Below are positions 32,701 through 47,700 of a stretch of DNA of 64,000 bases, piece after piece (position 1 is the stretch's first letter; each line of letters starts with the position of its first letter). Position numbers and translations under genes: made by a program. The notes below the pieces were generated by a model. That model was not told the origin of the DNA and ran no database searches. It saw nothing but the letters and a program-made list of their open reading frames with translations. Origin of the DNA: Cordylochernes scorpioides (taxonomy: Eukaryota; Arthropoda; Arachnida; Pseudoscorpiones; Chernetidae); NCBI GenBank assembly GCA_030710605.1, contig CP092865.1, positions 31,714,190 through 31,778,189 on the forward strand, in the 5' to 3' direction.

Positions 32701-35700
32701 GGGTGTTTACAGTTATTTGAATACAGAATCAACGCGGGCCTCCATTGAGCATGCTTATTCTCTTATTCTATTGACGATTTAATGTAAAATATTTTCACCT
32801 GTAGAAGGGTTTTCATGCCCAAAAGCTAGGGAGATTTGTAAATAAACAATAGAAAAAAAACATTTCCCTGGAGGCCTGATGTTTTTATTTTAATAGTGAT
32901 TCAAGGGATTGTTTTATCAAAATGCACCTCTGTCTCCACTCGGGAGACTAAGGCACGAGATCCCGCTTATACAAGGTCCGATCAAGACAAAAAAAAAAGA
33001 TTCACTTTATATAATTTTCACGATCAAGAGATTCTATTACGAAATTAGAATAAAAATAGCAGTAATGCGTTTCTTTATTTGTGCAAAGTGCAAGTTTTTG
33101 GATCTTTATAATCCTTCTACATGCATGGCTTTAAGTTTAGGAAATGATGAATTGAATGATGAATGATTTATATATCATCATAGCCATGCCTGTGGTTATG
33201 GTGTCTTGTTCTCCATGGAAAAAAAAGGGGGGGGGGGGGTGCCATTGCCCCGTTAGTCAGCCACATTTCAGAGTTCTCTGTAGGCCTTCACGGTTACCGT
33301 AGCGGCTCGGGGCTCACGACACCGTACTTCGCCCTACAGTGCAGTCCTTTCGGATTCGGATCTTTATAATCCTTACACAGGCATAGCTATAAGTTGAGAA
33401 AATGAGGGTATATATAAATCATTTATACATCTTATTTTTTCAACTTATAGCCATGTCTGTATAAGGATTATAAAGATCCGAAAGCTTGTACTTTGCACAA
33501 AGAAAGGAACGCATTGCTACTTTTTATATTAATATTTCATACTTTATAGCAATTTTATCTTCTAATGGATTGTATTATTTTGAGGAGGCTGCTATGTAAA
33601 CATGGTAGTAGGTACTTACGACACAGAGCTGTTTGCGCCAGTTGGTCTCATTGGCCGGGGGATAGAGAGGGCTGTTGTGGCCGGTCTGGCTCTCCCACTT
33701 GCCGTGGAAGTCGTACGACATGATGTTGATAAAGTCCACGTACCTATACACACCGGTAACTGAATCAATCTCAGGAATACTTTAAAATTACAATCTCAGA
33801 TGGTTAGATTTACTTGTGTTTGTTTGCTACATATCAAATAATACAAGGTGTGTCCCATAAGTTCCCGGACTGGGTCCATAAAAAAAAAGGTAAGATATTT
33901 TTTTAAAAAATTTTAAAACTTTTTAAAGTAATCCCCCCTTGCTTCAACGCACCAGCGCCATCGTTTCCCCAAATTGTCGAAACAGTTTTTATAGAGCTCT
34001 TTTGGAATGCTCTTCAATGCCAACAGCGATTTTTCTATTATGTCATCCCTGGTGTCAAAATGTCTTCCTTTTAGAACTGCTTTAAGTTTGGGGAACAGGA
34101 AAAAGTCATTTGGTGCGATGTCTAGGGAATAGGATGGATGAGGTAGGATTTCTGTCCCGATTTTCGCCAAAAAACTCGTCACAAAGTGCGCTGTGTGAGG
34201 GCGGGCATTGTCATGGTGTAGGATCCAGTCACCATTAGGCCATTTTTCTGGCATTTTTTTCGAATCGCTTCCCTTAGATGGCGAAGAATGTCCAAATACA
34301 TTTCCTTAATAACCGTTTGGCCTGCAGGAAGATACTCGTGATGAACAATGCCCTTGTTATCCAAAAAAGCGACCAGCAACACCTTGTTTCTGGATTTCAA
34401 TATCCTGGATTTTTTTGGTCTAGGCTCACCCTGACCTCTCCACTCGGCATATTGACGCTTGGTTTCAGGGTCATAGTCATAGACCCATGTCTCGTCGCCT
34501 GTGATTATCTTGTCTTTCCATTCCGGATCCGTTCTTGTCATTTCCAACATGTTCTCACAGGTTGCAAGCCGACACAGTTTTTGCTCATTAGTAAGGAATC
34601 TTGGGATGAATTTTGCAGGAGTCTTTTTGAGCTTCAAATCTTTGGTTACGATCCTTCCAATCGTTGTTTTAGAGATGCCTGTGTCTTGCTCTAGCTCAAG
34701 CAAAGTGGTTCGAGGATTTTCTTTTATCAAATCGGTGATTTTTTGCACATTTTGGGCGTTCTTGCCGAGAATCATCTTCAATAGAAATTCTGCCAGCTTT
34801 AAATCTAGAATGTCATTCAAAAACAGTTGTTCTTTTTGGGGGGTCATTGGGGAATGCTTTATTAGGCATTTTAAAAGTTTCGGTTGCTGATATTTGAAGT
34901 TTCACACAAATTTCTATGCAAATCCTCTGCTTCAATTTTTGTTCCATCGTAAAATCGCCGCAGCGCAAGGTGTAACCTTTAAATAAATTAGAATAACTTT
35001 GGCGCACGCGCACGTACCGCCTCGATATTGGTACCACCGTGTTGCCAGATATTTTTTCTATAATAAACTGTCAAATTTATTTACATTTTTCATTTATTTA
35101 TTTTTTTATGGACCCAGTCCGGGAACTTATGGGACATACCTTGTAGTTGTTACTGTTGTACATATTCCAAATACACGTGGTAGAGGCCATTATAATTATG
35201 ATGGGTAGTTATCAACCGTCTCTTATGCTAAGCGCATCATATGTCTACACATATAGAAAACAAATTAACCTTTGCACTTACAAGGTACTAGACTCTCATT
35301 TGGTTACTTGCACTCACTGGTCTTGTGCAATATTTGAATGTCGTTGAAGCTAGAGTGTTAAATGTGTGGTAGTCGATGCTGGGTCGTGGAATCGATGTTC
35401 ACCTCTTCTTCACCAACCCACCACTCGTTAGGCGGTACAAGGTATAGAGATTCGGTCGCTCTATTTGTGTAGGAAGAAAGGTCGGTTGTTCTAAATCTCA
35501 AATAAAATAACACATTTTCTATATAGTTTTCGAAATATATATTCATTGTTTTCTTTGTACTTGTACAAGTCTAAAACACTATAAAGTTCGGATAAATAAG
35601 CGAAACTTTGACAACTAAGAAGAAAATAGCAGCAGTTCAGTTGTATTTTTAATAAAGCCATTTACTACTGTAGTTACTTTAATGATAAAAATATGTTGAT

Positions 35701-38700
35701 GTGGCCTGGCTCATCAGTGGTAAACCCCTCAGCAGTTTCGCCAGTTTATTGAGACACCATTCTGTTCATATAGCCTGAAATTTTTAAAAAATATTTTAGT
35801 GAAGATATTAGGGAAATTATTGAAAAAAGAGAGCTTTTCAAATTTTAGTCAAGCGCTACTTTTATAAATCCTATTAATATCAGTTTTTATATCTTTGTTT
35901 TATAAGGGTCTGAGACGTATCTGTGAGTTCCTCATTATATAATAACTGCTCATCCATTGATGAGTTCTACTCATCCCCAGAAGACACGATCGAAACCCTA
36001 AAGATCTACAGATTTGATACCTTAACACGATTGAGTTGAGATGAGAAAGACGAAGAGCATTCTGTGATGTGGTAAATATGTTAGTGGGGCGAGAATAGAT
36101 AGATTTTATTACATATGTCGTATATTTATACGGTTTCTATTTTACCTATAGCCTTTATTTCACATATATATTTATAATATAGTTACAGCCTTTATATAGA
36201 GCTAAATCATACAGTACCGCTATAGATGAATTACATATTTATTATGGCTCAATCTTTTACAAACACAGTTTTGCTGGATATTCACATTGTATACTATATT
36301 ATTACTACATTGTATACTATATTATTACTACATTGTATACTATATTATTACTATATTGTATACTATATTATTACTACATTGTATACTATATTATTACTAC
36401 ATTGCATACTATATTATTACTACATTGTATACTATATTATTACTGCATTGTATACTATATTATTACTATATTGTATACTATATTATTACTACATTGTATA
36501 CTATATTATTACTACATTGTATACTATATTATTACTACATTGTATACTATATTATTACTACATTGTATACTATATTATTACTACATTGTATACTATATTA
36601 TTACTACATTGTAGCAAAGTATTAATTATTTTATTAACAGATTATAGATGTTTATATATTTTATTTCTCTGCGTAAACTTCCTCGTTGCCTCTATTGTAT
36701 TTGATCAATTTTAAGTTTGTGTTTGTGCCCCAATTAAATTGCTGTGTATGCCTGAAATTTGTCTTTCCTAAATTTTCTACATTACAATATTCAATAACAT
36801 CGACAAATTTTCAGATTTAATTCTCATCAAGATGTTCCATCGTATGTGTAACAGGCTGATAATCTAGTTGTTATAAAACATATGTTATGAAACAGAAATT
36901 AATTACCGTGCCTGCTAAAAGAATGGAAATTATTGCTATATTAAGAACAATCTATTAATAGGTATCATTAATTTCAACAATTTATTTATAGCCAAAAGAG
37001 CATCCTCATTCTCCCAACCACACATTTATTAAATGTCTTCAGAATGTTTTCCTCATTGTCATTCCAATCCCCTATTTTCTGATCTTTCCTATTTATTCTA
37101 GAATTGCGAGGCCAGGAAAATCTAAATGACCTACTACTTACACAGCTTAATCAAAAATTTGTATTCATTCGCAGCATATTCGGTGCATTTTCCTCAAGAA
37201 ATTTCCTTTACAATGCCCCAGATGTCTTAAGTAGTAAACACACTCATTCACATTAACGTTTATTATATTAACTTGAATTTTACCTCCTTTCACTAGTCAT
37301 TCTTATGCTTCTACTAAATGGCCAACCAAATATATATGCGATTTTCTACCGTTTTTGACGGTATTGTCTGAATATGGATCGGAGTGAGAGCTGGTCTATA
37401 GAAGGTCAAGAACGTTCGATGGTCTGCGCTAAGTGAATTGAAATTATAGATCTAGAAATGACAATGGAATCCTTGGTTATATTGAGGATATCTTGTAGAA
37501 TATAAATAAATGATTACGATAAGATTGGATACTTATAAAATTATCTAAAATTTAAATAAATAAATATATAATGTATAAATATTAATCAAAATATCATCGA
37601 CAGCCTATACATTCCCGTCAATGATCTTCTGATAGAAAGCTTATCGATTTACAATTAAAAAGGTCATCATCGTTATAATCTTCATCATCGTTTTGCTACT
37701 CCTAAATTTCTTACTGCGTCCTTACTGTCATAATCAAACAATTATGGGGGAGATCTGGCTCATTATTGGCGAAATTTCCAAGCGGTGTTTCGCCATTTTA
37801 AATCTCTATATCGCTACTTTTGATTTGAGAATTAATCTGCCAATGTATCTACAATTTCATGAGCCTAGAATGCTTTACTCTCTTTATTTTATAGTAAGGA
37901 TAGAGGCTGCCTGGGCGGCATTCATAGTTCTTAAAATTGTAGATACTTCGGCCAGTAAATCTTTTATTACCTTTATTTTGATACAAATCTAGAAGAAGGT
38001 CCATTTTATTATTTAATTTTCCCTTGTAAAGAGCAAGAAGGGAGAGAGATGGGGTTATCATTGAACATTTCCATATGTTTCAGTAAATATGCCGCAGTAA
38101 ATATTCAATTGATTAAAACATACAGAAATAATGTGCCATATTTTGTTTTCAAACAATAGAATTGAGTGTATATTGTGAGATATTAAAATATTCTGTGATT
38201 TGAAGAGATATGGTTCAAACCGTCGATTTTCAACAACTACTACCTGGAATCGAATCCATCATTGGAAACTTTTTTTTTCTACCTACAGAATTCTAGTACC
38301 ATGTAAACGCAATAGTCGAACTTTTTCTACATGTGGAGAGGTATGGCGGGTGCACAACAAATCATAGCATGTACTATGTGTACTCGAGATAAGTAAATAA
38401 TATGTGAATAATGATGTTGTGTGTGTTATTGTCGTTGTGTATGTGTCTTGTTGTGTGTGTGTGTGTATTGTTTAATGTGTGTGTGTAAAATATAATTTTA
38501 TACAATAAAACGATGTAATTGATTGTATTAGAAAATAACCATCATCTAAACAAGGCATCCACGATTAATTGATCCATATAACTCCAAAAGAAAAAAAAAA
38601 CCGAGTAAGTGGCTTTCCTTGGAATATTTCCTATAAAAATTGCATTTACATGCAGCAGGTTGGGTGCACCAAAGTGTCAGCTTCGAAGGTCGTGCTCAAG

Positions 38701-41700
38701 GCTCGGTAATATTTATTGCTGAAATCTTGATTGAGAGCCATCATTCATTGTGTGTGGTCGGTCGTGAGGAAGTGAAGATCCTTCCTGTGGAGTCTATTTC
38801 CTCACTCACTTTCTGATAATCTAACTGAAATATGATAGAGAAGACAATAATACTTAAAGAAACTAGGTCAGGAAATAAATCCAAGAGGCACTCACAATAG
38901 TTTCCAGTGATATTGGTTCATCTTTGCTGCCGAGGTTATCCGAATTGTTTTTAATCAGACCAAATACATGTGGTACAAACCATGATAAGCATGGTGTGTA
39001 GTTAGTAAGCGCCTTTTACTGTAAATGCACAACATGTCTGAACATATAGAAGGCAGCTCGAATTTTGAATTTACAAGTGTGCCAGATCTCGTTTTGTTAT
39101 TTGCACTCACTGATGGGGTTGAGCCTTTTCCATAATCGGGTGCCATTGAAGCATCTTTTTTTTCTTCAGAAAAAAAGGGCCTAAAAAACCTTTCACAATA
39201 AGTTTGTTTATCTATATATAAACAAACACTTTGCAAAGTGTTTGATATCTTTTATAATATCATATCGCATTTTTTTATATTCAAACAAGGACCTAACAGA
39301 ATAATCTCTTTTTTTTTTTAGAGAGAAAATCTTTCCAACAAGGCAGTAGTATTTGATATTTCTTTAATGGCTACTCTATTTAGAATCCAACATGATCTTG
39401 GATTCCTTGGTACGAACGAGAGACTCCCCTCGGTACAGTGTCTCTAAGCTTGAATGCCGCCGACAAGTTCCCAAAGAACTGGTGTTCCTCCAGTACTCAC
39501 GCCGACACGGCCGGGACGTCATAACCCGTCTGGACCGCTTCCACCCCGGCGGACACGGCTACAGTCAGCAGAAGTTTGGGCTTCCTGGTTTCCTTGGATT
39601 CCTCCTCGAACGCCTCGCGGAGTTCCTGCACAGCACAGTGTCATTTTCCAGGATCTAGGGGCTTAAAAATTGTCCACAATTTTATATTTTAGCACCTAGG
39701 GATTTCATCACATTTTGTCCACAATTTTATCTTTCAGCATCTAGGGGCTTCGATCTTATCTACAATATTATATTTCAGCATCTAGGAGCTTCATTCTTAT
39801 CTACAATATTATATTTCAGCATCTAGGGGCTTCATTCTTATCTACAATATTATCTTTCAGCATCTAGGGGCTTCATTCTTTTTTTACAACCTTATCTTTC
39901 AGAATCTAGGGGCTTCATTCGTATCTACAATATTATCTTTCATCATCTAGGGGCTTCATTCTTATCTACAATGTTATCTTTCAGCATCTAGGGAATTCAT
40001 TCTTATCTACAATATTATCTTAAGGACATATGGTCTTCAACACATTGTTTACAATATAATTTTCAGCACCTAGGGTTTTTCTCTTTCGGTATCTAGGGGT
40101 TTCAATGTCTCCATACATTAGAGTACATGATTCTTCAATAACTTCAGCTAGATACCTTAATATTTGAAGCAATATTTGGCGCTGAATATATTGGCTCATT
40201 TATCTCTTTATCATTCCATATTTTAAACCTAATTAGGTAGAAACTCCCATCTCCCTGAACATACCCATTTACAATACTCTGTAGGAAGCGGTCAATAATT
40301 AAATTTGAATTAAGAATGTGTAATATGGGAAGAATTTAAATATTATTAGTGCGTATGATAAGAAATATAAACATCTTAATATGGAGAGGGAACATTGGAA
40401 ATTTGTAGAACGTGTATACCAGCAGGGAGAAAGACTTTTTAAAAAAAGTATCCCTAGTTCACGTGGTAAAGGACATGATGATCATGGTGGGTAGAAGTTG
40501 GCGACTACTTTCACTGTAAGTGCACCGCATGTGTTACCTTGAGCAGCGCCACAAAGTTGCGCTTGTCGTCATTGCCCCGCGGGAACTCCCAGTCCAGGTC
40601 CAGGCCGTCGAAGTTGCGCTTGCGAAGGTAGGTCAGGGCGCTGAAGATGAACAGCTGGCGGTTGTAGCGGCTGGCGGCCATCTCCTTGAACCGCTGCGTG
40701 CCGAAAGACCACCCGCCTGGCGCACACCCGGGTTGGAGCTTAGTCACTCAAGCTGCTTATCTTACCCAAGATTCACAAGTTAGCAGCTAAATGACACAAG
40801 AATTATAATTTTAGGTACAAGTATTCGCTTGAGAATATTTATTTACTATTTTTACAAGGCTATTGATTGTAAAAAGGGTTTTACTACTTGAGAGAAAGTT
40901 ATTTGTGTGTGTGGGTGACTGGACACATATTTTCTTGGAGTTAATTCAGTACACAAGTTTACCATAGGACGACAGACTAAACACAATGAAGCTCTCCTAA
41001 GAATTACCAAAGATAGATAGTGTCAACTGGATATGAATTAGAGGAGAACCAGCATTTCCCGAAATTCGGAGTGGATAGAAGTAATGCTGGAGGGATTTAT
41101 GGAAGAATCCGAGAACAAGATTCACAGCCAGTTTCAGGAGAAGACTCCACGATATTATCTAACGACTAGCCAAGGAAAGGAAGCTCTGATAGAAAAGGAA
41201 AGCTAACCCAAATTGAGGAAAATATTTTTAACTTTTTTTTTCAAACTTATATAAGTTTTCGCTAGAGGAATAAAGAGCTTTATTTGAAGGCAAATATAAT
41301 ATCTTAAAATAATAAAATAATTAAACGTAAATGTGCGAATTTTTCCTTACGACATACACGTTATAAGTGCACAAGTGCTCTGCTAGCAGTCACAAGTTTG
41401 ATTTTGAGAACACGTGTCTTCTACTAGAAAGCACAAGTGTTCTTATATAAAAATCATAATAATAAACATTCTCTCTTCTAAATTATACAAGGTTGTCCCA
41501 CAAGTTCGTGTTTTTCTTAAAAGGTTGTTTTCTTTATTACTTGGTGATTACTATTATTACGACGAATACATAATACAATACATAATACAATTACTTTATA
41601 CATAATACAAGGACAATTATATATAACGGCGAATAATATACACACACAAAGCCTTTATTAAGACGTTAGTCTTATACAGATTCTCCGTACAAGGTGCAAT

Positions 41701-44700
41701 AACAGGAAAAGAGCAGCACAGGAAACCAGTAGTTCCGCAACTATATACAATTATTAGTAACTAGACGAATGGCCCGGGCAACGCCCGGGGTTTACCCGAG
41801 TGCGAATATATTCTAAAAACGTTGACTTGGGTGGTCGCTATTAACAGGGTGGTCTGTATAGACAGGTGGATGTATCACACAGCTGATAACAGGGTTGTCT
41901 AGAGTGGTCGCTATAGACAGGGTGGTCTGTATAGACAGGTTTATGAGAGAGGCACAAACTTACAGGTTGTTGACGCCGCAATCCCCAGAGAGAGTGTTTT
42001 TTGTTGCATCATGCTGTGACTCACACGACCTCCCAAGGTCAACAGGGGTGGAGCAGCAAGCTTAAGATTATCACCGTCTGGCGGCGCTGCTTGCGAGTTA
42101 TATCTACAATTCTGCAAATAACTCTAAGGATATTCAAGATATTCAAGAAATTATTTTTCGAAAACCTTTCCGGGGATATACCTAATAATATCCCAGAATT
42201 TCATGGCGATTGGATGTATGGTTTTTGAATAACAGGGTTGTCTAGAGGGGGGCAGGGAGGACACGTGTTCCCTTGCAGCCAATGAGCGCGCATTCTATCC
42301 GTGAGCTTCAGACAAACAGACAAACAGACAGAATAAGGCAAATATATAAGTAGATAAGGAAAAGTAAGATTTAATATTAAAGGTCGACGCCATCGCCCCA
42401 AGTCTTCAATTCCATAAGCGCGGAGCAGAAATAGGGACTAAGTTATTTAGTTCGCCATAAATATCGCATCCAGACACAAAAAGGAGGTTTACTCCAGCAC
42501 AGCCATCCCTATAACGGCGAGTAATATTGGAATTTCAATTTTTTGCAAGTGTTTACGAACGTTTGGGATAACCTTGTATTATAACTATTTTAGAGTTTTT
42601 ATATAAATAACACTAAGAATGAACAATAAAAAAGTGGTTCAATAGGGTATTTCGCTCTATTCAAAAAACAACATGTTTTCCATTGTCTTCTACCATAAAA
42701 ATTTCCAGACGTGTCATTTCTGTAATGATCTTTTTAAGGACAATAGTTTTTGTTGTTTACGAATAAAGTGTTACTTGTGAAATAGGATTGCTTTACCAAT
42801 TTTAGGCACCTACGTCTAAAAAAATTCCAAGGTTAAAAAGTAAATCAAATATGAAGTAAATATTAACAATCTTTTGTGTTTAAAACAACCATGTCTAATT
42901 TAACCGTTTGAGAAAGATAACCTTTATATTTAATGTCAACAGACTTTTTTAAAAATAAGATGTATTATTATTCGGAATATAGAGCAATCCATATTTAAAT
43001 ATTTAGATAATAAAAAGGCATATATTAGATTGAATTAAATATTTATTTGCCAATATTTCGGTTGGCTAAACGCCAACCTTTATTAAGGCATTAAATATTT
43101 TTTAATGCCTTGATATAATTAAATTAATAAATTAAAAAATATATATTAATAATTGAATTAATAAATATAATAAAGTAAAATATAAAATTTTAATGCCTTG
43201 ATTTAATGCCTTGCTAAAGGTTGGCGTTTAGCCAACCGAAATATTGGCAAATAAATATTTAAATCAATTCAATATATGCCTTTTTATTATCTAAGTATTA
43301 TTATATATAGTGTGTTATTTTATTTTTAAGTTTTACTCGGTTATATATATGTGGTAGATTTTACTTGTTTAAGTTGAAAGACAAGAGTTTTAAAGTTTTA
43401 AAACATCTCTTAGTGTCTTGTTAAAATATAAGGTTGTCCCAAAAATTCGTGTTTTTTCTTAAAACGTTGTTTTCCTTATTACTTGGCGAATAATATTATT
43501 ACAGCATATACATAATAATACATAATACAATTACTTTATACATAATACAAATACATTATACATGACGGCGAATAATATTGGTATTTTAATTTTTTTGAAA
43601 GTGTTTACGAACTTTTGGAACAACCTTGTATGAAATCAGAATTTTAACAGCGACTTTAGTGTTTGAGAAAGAGAGAGATTGCTAACAAAATAAAACTATT
43701 CAAACGTTTTTAAATATAAAAATGATATTATAATTAGCTTTGTTTTCACAAAATTACTTTTTCAAATTAAGTACATTTCACAAAAATAAAACTATTGCTA
43801 AATGAAGTTTAGAGCTAAGAAATAAATACACTAAAATAGGTGAATTATCTGGATTGAGGAAGAAGTGTTTGGATCTCCTGCGGGTTTTATTAACTTGAAT
43901 CACTTCTAAAATTAAAGAAACGGAGAAAGTAGAGCGTGGCGCCCAATTTGGTGGCGATTGGCAAATCCGTTTCCTTGTCGTCGGTTCCACTAGATAGTTT
44001 GTGGACCCAAGTACTGCTTCTCTCTTAGACACCATCTTTATATATTCTAGGTCTGAGGGTAAGCAGGTTTCAAATATAAATCTATAAAGTTATACCAAAA
44101 GACGTGTTTTTCTTATTACATGGCGAATAATATTATTACGGCGAATACATAATACAATTACTTCATACATAATACAAAGACATTATACATAATGGCGAAT
44201 AATTATGGTATTTCAAAATTTTGCAAGTGTTTACGAACTTTTGGGGCAACCTTGTAACTATTGAGATATATGGTGTTATTTTAAAGCAAAATATTCTCCA
44301 GAAAGACAATGTCAGTTGTTGCTAAACACGATCTGAGAGTGTTGGTCATATGGAAGTATATCTTAGGTAATATAACTGAGTATACAGAGATAGGTTGAAT
44401 AGATTTGCATTTCTATATAATGTGGTATGTCGACGGAGAATGTTTCTTATAAAATCTGAGTAGGCTCTAAGTGTAACCTGAAATATATCCCGAGTCTTAG
44501 TACACAGATTTCAAATCTAAATATATAACTATTTAAATCTATGGTGGTATTTGAACGGTTAATATACTTTAGAAAATTCCAGAAATACTTACATAAAAGA
44601 TGTCTATAAGAAACACCAAATTGTTCCTGCGAAGAAACGAAACTACTGCTCTTCACCTTATCTACGACTGTCCGAACTTTGCAGAAGTGAGACATCGATT

Positions 44701-47700
44701 GTTCCCTGATCTAAATGATTTAACTCTTTTACATCAGCCACTTTGTCTATAACAATTTCATGAACTATGTCGATTAGTATAGATGTAAATTTGTAAATAC
44801 TTAATTCTAAGTTCTAATTTGTTTGTTGTTTTTTGTGTTTCCTCTGTAATAGGCGCAAATGTTTCAATATTGCGCCTGGTTGATTAATACATTTAAAATA
44901 TACTTTAGAGAAACACTAGGATTTTGATTATAGAGACGTTATTTATTATTTATTATTTAACAGTTGGGAGAGACACGCCATATCCACAATTTGGGTAATT
45001 GCGTGTATATTTTAAATTATATACAATTAATATACAATTGAACATTGGGAATCATGAAAATTAAAAGTTCGATGTCAAATTTTGCATCTAGTAATTATAA
45101 ATAGTAGCTTGAAATATGTACAGTCAATACCTTCGCCTCAAAATATACATCCTGCAGAATCTATTAAACTTTATGTATTGGTCTTTATTGCAAGCAGCTT
45201 GTTTTGTATTAGTCAGGTAAAGTTGGTTTTCTTCCCTTAGATCAGAAATAGACGTTATGTTTTAGTGATAGGCATTGGAGACGCCGGTTATGTAAATTTC
45301 TCTCTTTTTTGCTTATTCAGCCAGAAGATTTACATATTTGTAAATATAATTCTGTATATAAGGAGGTGAAGTTTAATAAAAGTGTGTCAGTTATAAAACG
45401 GGTGTTGGTGAATTATTAGTGTCATCAGGGTAGCCTTTCTAGTGTTGTGGACACTTTTAAGGAAGCAAATAGGCTTCAATTAGGTTGGAGACCAGAGGTC
45501 TGACAAGAAGATACAGAAGCTCTGCCACAACTATTTAGATAAGGCCAGACATCCAGGATGCGGCAAGCTTTCCGAGCTTAGTAAGTGAGGCAGTGATCGC
45601 CTCCGAAACAGTCATATATATGCATATCCTGGATATCTTCTAGTACACAGGAGTAGGTTGAAAGTAGTTTTATATGTATTGTGTTATTTGGATGGTAGCT
45701 ATATTTTAGAAAGACTGGCAGATGTTGTAAGAATGCGCTAGGTTTTTTTTGTTGCTGTTTTTTTGACAAATGGAATCATATTGTATCAAAGTATTTATTA
45801 TATTTGATGTACAGATTATTACTTTTGATATTTATATTATTTATATTTGCTACTCTGTAAACTTCCTTCATTGCTTATTTTGTATCTTATAAATGTTGAT
45901 TTTGTTTTTGGGCCTTAAATAAATTGCTGTGTCATCCTGAAGTTTGTCTTTCCTAATTTTCTACGTTACATTATCGTCTCTAAATACACAGGAATACAAA
46001 GTTGAGACGAATTTTGATATTTTTGTTTTTAAATGGTGAAAATATATTCGATATTTTTTGGGTATATAAACGAGTTAGAAAGGCAGAGATTATTTAAAAG
46101 AACATGCAAAACACGAAATAAAACTGTGGTAAATGCTAATAAATATTTTGGTAGATTAAAAACTGATGAAATTTATAAATCGATATAGTTCGTTAGAAAT
46201 GTATTGATAAGTATTTTGTTACAAAAACAGCCTGTATTAAGATAAATTCTTCCAATCGGTTATTTGATAAAAGACAAAAAAACGGCCTCTAACACTAGAT
46301 ATTCAACCTACTTGAGTTGGAGCTGGATGGGACTTACCAACAGCCAGTAGAATTTTCAACTCCGGATTTTTCTTCTTGAGATCTATGACTCTCTCGTAGA
46401 GGCCTTTCTTTCCTTGCTTGGTCTCGTCCGTGGGCTCGAAAGCTGCCACCTTGTGTTTCTTCATCCATCCGAAGGCGAAGAGGACGTGGGTGCACAGATG
46501 GGGCGGGATGTCCTCCGGGGTGAACTGGCCGACAGCTGGCCGGTACTGGGACCAATTGGTGTAGTAGCAGACCAGCTTCTTCTTACCTCCTCCCCCGGAC
46601 ACTTTCTTGGCTGTATAACACAGCCACTTGGGTGAGATATAGGAAGACATCTTTTTTAACATACGGATATATATATATGTATAATCACAGTTTATTTGTA
46701 ATAATAAAACATAAAAACATTCTTTAAAGGACATCCTCTAATTTGAGTCATTAGTTCTTACACTCTTTTGCCCCTTCTCAGAGTTATACCCTGGTAAGCT
46801 TAACGCTAAAACTGTAATAGTCTAAAGCGATATATCTAAACATTCAAAAGTAGAAACCTGACGAGATTAACGATAAAACTGTAACAGCCTGAGGATATGT
46901 CTCAACATTCAAAAGTAGAATCCTGACAAGCATAAAAATGTATAATATGTAATCAATGCATGATAATAAATCTCAACATTCAAAAGTATAGCCCGGATGA
47001 GCTATTGCTAAAACTGTAACAACATGACAACATACCTCAACCTTCAAAAGTAGAAGTCTGTGATGAGCTTAATGCCAAAACTGTTAGCAGCATAAGGATA
47101 AATATATCTGAACATTCAAAAGTAGAAGCTGGGAGAGGTTAATTTTCAGATTGTAAAAGACTAATCTTTCTTGAAATAAGGAGTCGAGACTTGCTAAAAC
47201 AGAGAGAAAGGGCAAGTAATTCGAGTTACACAACTACCTTTCAGAAGAATGTAGTGTTTTGTTTTACCCATAGTTAACGCTTAAACTGATAAGTGTGAGG
47301 TTCAAAATACGGAAGACTACTATTGCACAGTTCAAAGCGAATAAACCTGGCATACTCAACTATCAAATTGTCTAACCCAGGTGAGTTCAAGATTCAAGAT
47401 TTAAAATCTTGAAAAGTTCAACTTTCAAAGTGTAGAAACCTGATGATCTCAAGGTTCAAAATGAGATGTCTATCGAGCTTAACGTTAAAAACGTGCTACA
47501 TTCGTTATTAAATAAATGTATTTAGATGGGATATTTTCCAAGGGAATGGAAAACGACAGTTTTAAAAATTCTAATGAAACCAAACAAATCTAACGTCGAT
47601 TCAATAAATAGCTATCGACCTATTTCGTTAACATCTAATCTGTCTTAGATCTACGAAAAAAATTATTAAAAATAAAATTTATGAATATTATATGCAAAAC

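Larger units (their letters stand above)
41488..42588. mobile_element. mariner-like MITE split by a LINE that is itself split by a Helitron
   Basis: The MITE left end (ACAAGGTTGTCCCACAAGTT) and right end (ACGAACGTTTGGGATAACCT) flank a LINE 3' fragment bounded by 17-bp duplicates (ATAACGGCGAATAATAT at 41623, ATAACGGCGAGTAATAT at 42511). The intact relative at 43427-43632 gives the uninterrupted MITE sequence. Confidence 0.85.

Noticed and set aside
34278-34890. Plus-strand open frames opposite mariner elements 2 and 3
   Set aside because: Shadows of the minus-strand transposase.
36226-36714. Long plus-strand open frames of Tyr/Ile/Leu-rich sequence
   Set aside because: They are artefacts of the 23-bp array, which is open in all plus frames.
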